Positions 57,890 to 64,000 of a DNA stretch of 64,000 nt are shown one piece after another. Each line of letters opens with the position of its first letter. The first letter of the stretch is position 1. The DNA comes from Ipomoea triloba (Eukaryota > Streptophyta > Magnoliopsida > Solanales > Convolvulaceae), in NCBI RefSeq assembly GCF_003576645.1, contig NC_044916.1, forward strand, positions 15,153,069 to 15,217,068, in the 5' to 3' direction. A program made the position numbers and the translations under genes. The notes under the pieces are model-generated. The model did not search any database and was not told the DNA's origin. It saw nothing but the letters and a program-made list of their open reading frames with translations.

Positions 57890-58117
57890 TGAAAGATGAT
57901 CCTTCAACTCCTCGCTTTCAACTGAATTCGTCGCCTTCTTCTTCACCTTCTCGCCGGAGCAATCGTTGTTTAATACAAACACAAAGTGCACTTCGTCGTA
58001 GCCTGAAAGTTGATCCTTCAATTCCTCGCTTTCGCTTGAATTTGTCGCCTTCTTCTTCACCTTCTCGCCAGAGCTTTCGTTACTCAATACAAACACAACG
58101 AGAAGTTCGTCGTAGTG
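57890..58117 (-). repeat. 114-bp tandem duplication upstream of the ULP1-like start codon
   Basis: Two units, 57890-58003 and 58004-58117. On the minus strand they keep one frame (38 codons each, sharing G-E-K-V-K-K-K-A-T-N-S and E-S-E-E-L-K-D) that overlaps the protease ATG in another frame: an upstream ORF or a frameshifted original N-terminus. Confidence 0.8.
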
Positions 58118-58184
58118 CGTTTAGTGGAGAAGCGGGAAAGGTAGTGCATTTGTTAAATGACAATAATAGCCTTCAACGTTAATA

Positions 58185-58304
58185 ATAGAGTAATTTACTT
58201 GATCCATATTTTTTAAATTGAATGGCCTAGATCATCTATTAAAATCAAATCTAATGGCCTAAATTGCATCCTATTTCTCACCTAAGGATCAAATTTCACA
58301 TGAT

Positions 58305-58306
<2 letters not shown>
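58185..58306 (-). repeat. Right terminal inverted repeat of giant MULE
   Basis: Inverse of 33296-33420; carries ATTGCATCCTATTTCTCACCTAAGG on the plus strand and is followed by a (TA)n tract. Confidence 0.65.
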
Positions 58307-58373
<67 letters not shown>

Positions 58374-58835
58374 ACTAATAATAATGAAAATAATAATGTT
58401 GACCATTACAACTATTACAAACTCTAATCATAATGTCCACACTTTAATATTATTTATAACATTCCTCCTTGGACATTATCTGACCACAATCTTGCCTCGT
58501 TAAAAACTTGCTAGGAAAACTCTGTGTGAAAACCACATGGGAAAAACCTAGTTGAAGAAAATAATACATGATTTTGTAAATGATTGTAGCAAAAATGAGT
58601 AATGGTGAGTGTACGGGTGTGAAATGTCGTACTAAGGGGATTGGGGTTTATGGCACGCAATAAGTAATTACAACTAGACACTAGCTTAAGAAAATCAATA
58701 AGAAACTAAGCAAACAACAATTTTAAGGAAATAGTAAGACTAACGCATATACACAAAGATAAACACAAAATAAAGAAATAGGACTCAAGCTAGGTAGCAT
58801 TATCTTCTAGATGCATAACACAACCTAAGGATTGG
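58307..58835. other. (TA)n tract and unassigned retroelement-like sequence
   Basis: 58307-58370 is (TA)n. A stretch near 58450-58560 (CATTCCTCCTTGGACATTATCTG, CTCGTTAAAAACTTGCTAGGAAAACTC) resembles a phrase common in plant copia-type LTRs, but no ends were found. No gene. Confidence 0.5.
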
Positions 58836-60162
58836 TGATAAGCACCAAGAATAGCTTATTTTAAGGGTCATTTAGGGGCTAGTATTGTATAGTTTATTAC
58901 CCATTTTATAAGAATATCATGCATTTAGACTCTAATGTGACCAAAACTTCTAACGAGAGTGTGGAAGATGTTTTTAAAGTATTCTACAGCAAAAGGAGGA
59001 CTTAAGACCAAAACTGAGCAGAAAGTGAAGAAACCATGAAGTAGGAGCCTCCCACGCAGCCTCACATGCGTGTGGAGGGGCGTGGAAACATTCCAGTAGC
59101 TCCCCACGCCCTCCACCACGCGTGTGGAAAGATCGCGGAAAAAAGTCTTCAGGGCTCGACGGCTCGACGCGTCGAGAGCCCTGTGACACCCTAAAATTCA
59201 GCTTCGGGAAAAATGTCTATTTTGCCCCTGTTTTGTTCCCACTATATAAGGATCATTATCCCAAGCCTTAGGCAGTAGATTTTAGCATACAATAGCATAG
59301 ATTAGGTCTCTCTTAGGGATTTTTCTCCCCTCTTGGGGGAAATTCCTCTTCTTTCATAGTTTAGATTAGATCTAAGGACAAGACTGAAGATTGGGATTTC
59401 AAGAACAAGATTGTAAAGATCCCCTTTCTAAGGGTGGTAATCATTCTCTCCATTATCTAATCTTATACTTGTTTTTTTGTTATTTCCTTTCTTGTTCTTG
59501 TTTCTTTATAATGTTAGAGTAGATTAGAAAGGGGATTGGTGGCCCCAAGGTGAATCTATGTGGATGTTTGATATAAATTGCTAGATTAAATGTGAGCTTT
59601 ATGATTTTTGATTGATGATCTTGTGTGGATGATGTTTATTGATGCTTTGTGCCTAAGTGTGGCCACATTATGTAGCAAACCCAAAGGAAGTGAGTGTGTG
59701 CGCGATAGCGGCCACTCACGAGTCTCACTCACCCACATCCCCGCTCTTAGTCCGAAAGGACAAGATTCGAGAGGAGTGGTAGACAAAGTGTTCGATGAAA
59801 TGCCCCAACCGAATGAGGATGTGGGAGTCCAAAGTGTGATGCCACTTGGTGATGTGCCATGAACTCCCTAGTCTATTCCACATCTCTAGCTCACGAAACC
59901 ATACAAAGATAGTCCACATAGAGAAGCCTAAGGCCCCGATCTCCGTCTTTACTTTTCCTTTTATCACACCCAACACAACCTTTCAAACCTTCCTACTTAT
60001 GACCTCCAATCTTAGCAAATCCCGTAACTCTTTTCCTTCAACCTCTTAGATGCCAACACACTAATTCGGTTCCCATTCGCCATCCTTGAGAGACACGACA
60101 CTCGGGGAGTCTCGACTCTTCGTTTTACCACCTTCACATCCACTCCCACTAAAACCACAGCA
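58836..60162 (+). repeat. 5' LTR of an Athila-like retrotransposon (1327 bp)
   Basis: Starts TGATAAGCACC, ends ...ACCACAGCA, followed after six bases by the primer-binding site. Homologous to the solo LTR at 29422-31664. The 3' LTR is not in the window. Confidence 0.82.
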
Positions 60163-60168
60163 TCAAAA

Positions 60169-60186
60169 TGGCGCCGTTGCCGGGGA
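60169..60186 (+). other. Primer-binding site, tRNA-Asp type
   Basis: TGGCGCCGTTGCCGGGGA, complementary to the 3' end of tRNA-Asp(GTC) as used by Athila-lineage elements. Six bases (TCAAAA) separate it from the LTR. Confidence 0.9.
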
Positions 60187-60420
60187 TAGCAAACGGTTTC
60201 GAATAGTGCTGACATCTTTGAAGTAGAATTTTAAGAGTTCTTGAATTGCTTTCTTTTTGTTTGTTTTATTTTCTTATTTTTCATTAATTGGTTGAAAAAG
60301 TGAGCTTATTTGTCTTGAATATTTTATTGCTCACTTGCAACTACTTCTAGTTGCATATATTTGTTGTTGGCTAAGCTTTGTGCAGTAAATTTTTGTTAAA
60401 AATCATTTGTAAGCTTGCCA

Positions 60421-62295
60421 ATGAGAGCTCAAATGTATCCCCATGGTTGCCCACACCATGAGGGTAATCCTTTAAACCATATTCCACCCCAACCATATCC
60501 ATATTATCCCCATTCCACTCATACTTACATTCCACCATCATATCACTATCCACCTCAAAACCCTTATCCATTTTCATATCACTATTTACCGCACCCAACT
60601 TCCTATCCATCTTATATACATAACCATCACCCACCACCATATTCACACCCTATCCCACCAAATCAAAACAATTTTCCCCCACAATACTCCACTTATCAAA
60701 ATGACTCGGTAAGCTCTAAAGAAATATTCCAAAACATAGAGAGTAAGCTTGCACTAATGATGAGAACAATTGACCCAAGCTACACTCCCGAGCCATTTTC
60801 GTTCCATAATTCCCACCCAAACAACCACTACCCATCTCCCTCACAAATTTTTAAAGGAAACAATCCTACACATTACCTTGAAACACCACCTTCCAATCCG
60901 TATTTTACCATACCCAATCCTCGTGATTATATCCCACCGTCCAAGGACGAAATCGAAATTCTTAAAGAGAAAATAGAAGTGTTCACAAGAATGGCCAAGG
61001 AGGATACGGCTAACTTGAAAGCCGAAACCCGGAGCGAATTAAAGGATTATCTCGCTATTCTCCGGGAAGAAGGACTTCCATTGGAGGAGATTGAAACAAA
61101 AATGCTAGCCATGATGGAGGAGTTCATGAGGACAAGTTCATCACGGACAGACTATCCACTTGCAGAGAATCTCCCAATCTCAGAAGCCAATCCAAGGGTT
61201 GAGGCACAAAACGCTGGAAAAGAAGTCGGTAGTGAAGGGATGGTAGATTGTTATGCTCCGGTGCTAGAAGAAGTTCCAATTTTCGAATTGGAAAATCCAA
61301 AGGAGGTCGAGATGGAGAGCGATGATGAGAACATCGAAGTAGTATGGGAAGATAAAGAGCTTACACATGGTAACATTCCTAAACCTTCTTGCATTACTGC
61401 CTCCGAAAATTCATGTTCTCTTGATAGATTTACTTTTGACACTCAAGTGGATGACTCCCTTTTACAATGCAACAATGATTTTTATTTTCATGATACTGAA
61501 TGTTTTTATTTCTGGGAGAATGATTCCATAGGCTTTGTTGGCAATTTTATCAATGAGTGCGAAAGTTTAGATAAAGATACTCATGCTCCTTGTAAAGACG
61601 ACTCCCTACGCATTGATATTTCTAATACTTGCGACTATGATCGCTTTAATTTTTGGGAGGATGACTCTATAGCAAATCGTGATTTATTGGTTGGAAATCA
61701 TAGGGATTCTAGTTTGTTTGAAGATGAATATGATAGTTTTAAATTCTTGGAAAATGAATCCTATGATTTGGGACGAGATGAGTTGATAGGTGAAGGGGAG
61801 ATTACTTTGTTATATTCTGAAAAAGAAAAGGGTGATTCTTTTAGACAATTAGAGTGGGGAGATGAGAATAGAGAGTGTGAGAAAAAGATGATGGATAAGG
61901 AGGGAATTTTCACATTTGATTTGTTCGAGGGAATTAAGGGAGGTGATATGACTTCCAGTGGAAGGATATGGTCTCGACCTTATGATGAAATTGATAAAGA
62001 CATCAGGGGCGGAAGAGAGCATGACAAAATAGGGGAAGATCACACTACCTTTGAGAAATCAAGGGGAGTGTTTGAGGCCATGAACTTTCCAATTATACAC
62101 CTTGTTCTTCCTTTATTTGCGTGGGAATTCAAGGATGTTCCCATCTTGGGGCATACCTTGAAGCAAAAGTACATGGGACGCTTGGTAAGGTCCCAAAATC
62201 TGTGTGCTTTGAAGGATAGAGCACACAACGTCTGGCCAGGAGACGTTAAACCATGGCGCACTTGGGAGGCAGTCCCAACGTTATCCTTAGCTTAA
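60421..62295 (+). CDS. Unrecognised 624-residue ORF of an Athila-like, probably non-autonomous element
   Basis: First long frame after the primer-binding site, ATG at 60421. N-terminal about 200 residues are extremely Pro/Tyr/His-rich (repeated H-Y-P-P, N-P-Y-P). Residues about 180-245 form a charged coiled coil (L-K-E-K-I-E-V-F-T-R, M-L-A-M-M-E-E-F). The remainder is acidic with repeated 'F-x-F-W-E-x-D-S' units (C-F-Y-F-W-E-N-D-S, R-F-N-F-W-E-D-D-S, S-F-K-F-L-E-N-E-S), then a hydrophobic stretch I-I-H-L-V-L-P-L-F-A-W. No zinc knuckle, protease, RT, RNase H or integrase motif. It fills the Gag position but I see no Gag domain. Its 3' end overlaps GACGTTAAA...CTTGGGAGGCA, a phrase I associate with non-coding parts of Athila-type elements. 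Confidence 0.6.
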   Translation: MRAQMYPHGCPHHEGNPLNHIPPQPYPYYPHSTHTYIPPSYHYPPQNPYPFSYHYLPHPTSYPSYIHNHHPPPYSHPIPPNQNNFPPQYSTYQNDSVSSKEIFQNIESKLALMMRTIDPSYTPEPFSFHNSHPNNHYPSPSQIFKGNNPTHYLETPPSNPYFTIPNPRDYIPPSKDEIEILKEKIEVFTRMAKEDTANLKAETRSELKDYLAILREEGLPLEEIETKMLAMMEEFMRTSSSRTDYPLAENLPISEANPRVEAQNAGKEVGSEGMVDCYAPVLEEVPIFELENPKEVEMESDDENIEVVWEDKELTHGNIPKPSCITASENSCSLDRFTFDTQVDDSLLQCNNDFYFHDTECFYFWENDSIGFVGNFINECESLDKDTHAPCKDDSLRIDISNTCDYDRFNFWEDDSIANRDLLVGNHRDSSLFEDEYDSFKFLENESYDLGRDELIGEGEITLLYSEKEKGDSFRQLEWGDENRECEKKMMDKEGIFTFDLFEGIKGGDMTSSGRIWSRPYDEIDKDIRGGREHDKIGEDHTTFEKSRGVFEAMNFPIIHLVLPLFAWEFKDVPILGHTLKQKYMGRLVRSQNLCALKDRAHNVWPGDVKPWRTWEAVPTLSLA

Positions 62296-63332
62296 AATTT
62301 TATTTCTTGTTTACTTTTCCTTTTCCTTAGTTTTTTTAGAAATTTTCTTTTTAGAATAGTATTGCTTGAGCTAACAATGCAGGTGATTTTTGGTACTAAG
62401 CCAAGACAAATAAGCTAAACTGGATCAAACATGGAAGGCAAGAGGTAGGAGACAAAGAAGGTGATCAGCGCTGCTGACCACGCCTGCTCCCACGCGTGGT
62501 GGCAGGCGTGGAAACTTTCCAGTGCTGATCCACGAGGGTCTAGGGTTCAACCATGGGTCAAAACCGAGTTGAAAATGCTCAAAACAAGCTTAAATATAAA
62601 CAGAGTAGGAGTCACAAGGCCACTTACAACTTCAAGCAAGGAAAAACAATTTACCAAACAATTTACCCCACACTTAGAAATTACATCGTCCTCGATCTGA
62701 AAGAAAATAAAGCACAAGGGGGAAATGGTAGCACAATAAGCACAAGGAGCACAATATCTACTATCTACACCAAGTAAAACACTATACACAATTAAAGATA
62801 GTAGAGAAGGTAAATGAGACTCCCCTAATGAATCTCTTGTGTGCAAAGAGTCATCATGAAGTCTTCTTGGAATTGAGCATACTCCTTAGTGTCATTCCTA
62901 GAGTCAAGAGAATATACACATGAAAGCATAAGTGAAAGCATTATATATCAAAAATAAAAGTGTAAAGAAAAACAAAGAAGAAAAAATGCAATAAAATGAA
63001 AGATAACATGGGGTGTTTCCTATGAAGCGCTAAGTTTAATGTTGCTAGCTCGACTCAACCTCAATTTTGTCCATCATTCAAGAGAACCGGGAAAGAACAT
63101 TCCCTCTTTCCTAGCAAACTTGTCTTCTAAATATTTCCTCAAGTGGTGGCTATCAACAAACTCTTTTATGCACAAGTCCACCACTCTAAATGCTAGGATT
63201 CCAATGTTCTTTATTCTAAGCTTCATGCATCTTTCCTCAAATCCATTTTTAATCCACAAGTCAAACAAGGATTTCTTTCTAAACATTGATTATTGGTAGT
63301 AGATATGAGGTTGACCAATCCCAAAGTCTTCA
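62296..63332. other. Internal region of the Athila-like element, no gene
   Basis: No long ORF. 62480-62535 repeats the CACGCGTGGTGGCAGGCGTGGAAAC-TTCCAG phrase also found in the LTR (about 59050-59110). On the minus strand, ATTTCTAAGTGTGGGGTAAATTG near 62670 resembles a purine-rich phrase of Athila internal regions. Confidence 0.5.
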
Positions 63333-64000
63333 TGTAACACCCCCAAAAACGGCATATTTTTTTTTCTCATTTTCACCAATTGATTAAGTAATTCTTAAAA
63401 CAAAACTTAGAATGCGGAAGCTTTTCAAAATCTTATTGAGGGCATTACCGCCACACTTAGGCAACCACAATACCTAAGTGCTAAGGCTAATTTAAATAAA
63501 ACCAAAACAAAAGAGAATTACAATCCTCAACGTAGTCTTTAACAACATAACACATATCAAAGTTCTTAATGTTCATAACATTTATTTCTAAATCCTCCAA
63601 AGCATCACGTTCTATCGCTCTCATAGCAACATACTTCACCATATTTCTACATCACCTATTACTCATTTAGAGATTTCAAAACATAACAAGAAAGTAAGGG
63701 GTTAGCATAACATGCTAAGTAAGGGACTCCTTGCCCCTATAAAAATAATTTTAATAATAATTATTTGATAAGGGAAAATACTTTACCAATTGCTCAACTT
63801 GGCTGCAATGTCATATTAAAAATATTTTCAATTTTGTCAGTATAAGGTAAAGTAATCATATAGATCTTTTTCACAATATCATCACTTATAAAATTTTCAT
63901 ATAAACTTTATATTTATGCCACACTTGCACACCACAAAATACATACCACAAAATACATATGGAAGCGCATCAATCACACATAAATGAGACAGGGTCCTTT
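63333..64000 (-). repeat. LTR end running off the window
   Basis: Begins TGTAACACCCCC and carries TTACCGCCACACTTAGGC, echoing GTTACCGCCACACCTAGAC near the termini of LTR copies B and D, so probably the 3' end of a minus-oriented gypsy LTR. Other border not visible. Confidence 0.45.

Larger units (their letters stand above)
33296..58306. mobile_element. Giant MULE (about 25 kb) carrying FAR1-type transposase and ULP1-like protease
   Basis: Inverted ends: left GGGGCTCATGTGCAC...CATAGGTGAGAAGTGAGATGCAAT; right, read on the minus strand, GGATCATGTGAAAT...CTTAGGTGAGAAATAGGATGCAAT, degenerate over about 100 bp. Inside are a MuDR/FAR1-type transposase on plus (33643-49002) and a C48 protease on minus (57861-50144), converging. 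ULP1-carrying MULEs are known (Kaonashi/KI-MULE in Arabidopsis, CUMULE in melon). About 12 kb is later insertions: chromovirus, solo LTR and hAT-like elements. A (TA)n tract next to the right end obscures the target duplication. Element identity is well supported; exact ends are not. Confidence 0.75.

Noticed and set aside
57889..58182. 97-codon plus-strand frame
   Set aside because: Antisense shadow of the duplicated charged frame upstream of the ULP1-like gene.

Overview
The window is plant nuclear DNA, most likely from a eudicot. It has intron-bearing genes with GT/AG borders, Ty1/copia Sirevirus and Ty3/gypsy chromovirus retrotransposons, Athila-type LTRs, Mutator-like elements (MULEs), Tourist and hAT MITEs, and long (TA)n tracts. 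The species cannot be fixed from the sequence. There are no rRNA or tRNA genes, CRISPR arrays or bacterial operons. I find one convincing intact host gene, a four-exon F-box protein at 24489-27099 on the minus strand. Nearly everything else is mobile DNA, much of it nested.

1-11497: a Sirevirus whose 5' LTR lies left of the window. It has gag (partial), pol (PR-IN-RT-RNaseH), a third 'env-like' ORF, a polypurine tract and a complete 3' LTR. It sits inside an LTR of a long-LTR gypsy family, and the rest of that LTR is 11498-14491. 14492-24488: LTR remnants, a diverged tandem duplication of about 2.4 kb per unit with a solo LTR in each copy, a Tourist MITE and (TA)n tracts. 24489-27099: the F-box gene, with a Tourist MITE in intron 3. 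27306-28140: two foldback MITEs. 28300-32264: a Pack-MULE-like element with a perfect 9-bp target duplication. It carries an unrecognised gene fragment, which is split by an Athila-type solo LTR that itself holds a Tourist MITE.

33296-58306: the main object, a giant MULE of about 25 kb with degenerate terminal inverted repeats. On the plus strand it carries a FAR1/MuDR-type transposase (FAR1 domain, MULE domain, SWIM finger). On the minus strand, convergent with it, is a ULP1-like (C48) cysteine protease. Introns and spacers of both genes are filled with one roughly 240-bp repeat family, always in the same orientation. The transposase exons were hit twice by the long-LTR gypsy family: an internally deleted chromovirus at 35212-42869 (TSD GTGAT) and a solo LTR at 44781-48042 (TSD ACTAC). 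Three hAT-like elements with 8-bp duplications and several MITEs are nested further in. Both genes carry frameshifts or stops, so this copy is probably dead.

58836-63332: the 5' part of an Athila-like, apparently non-autonomous retrotransposon with a tRNA-Asp primer-binding site and an unrecognised 624-residue ORF. 63333-64000: start of another LTR that runs off the window.
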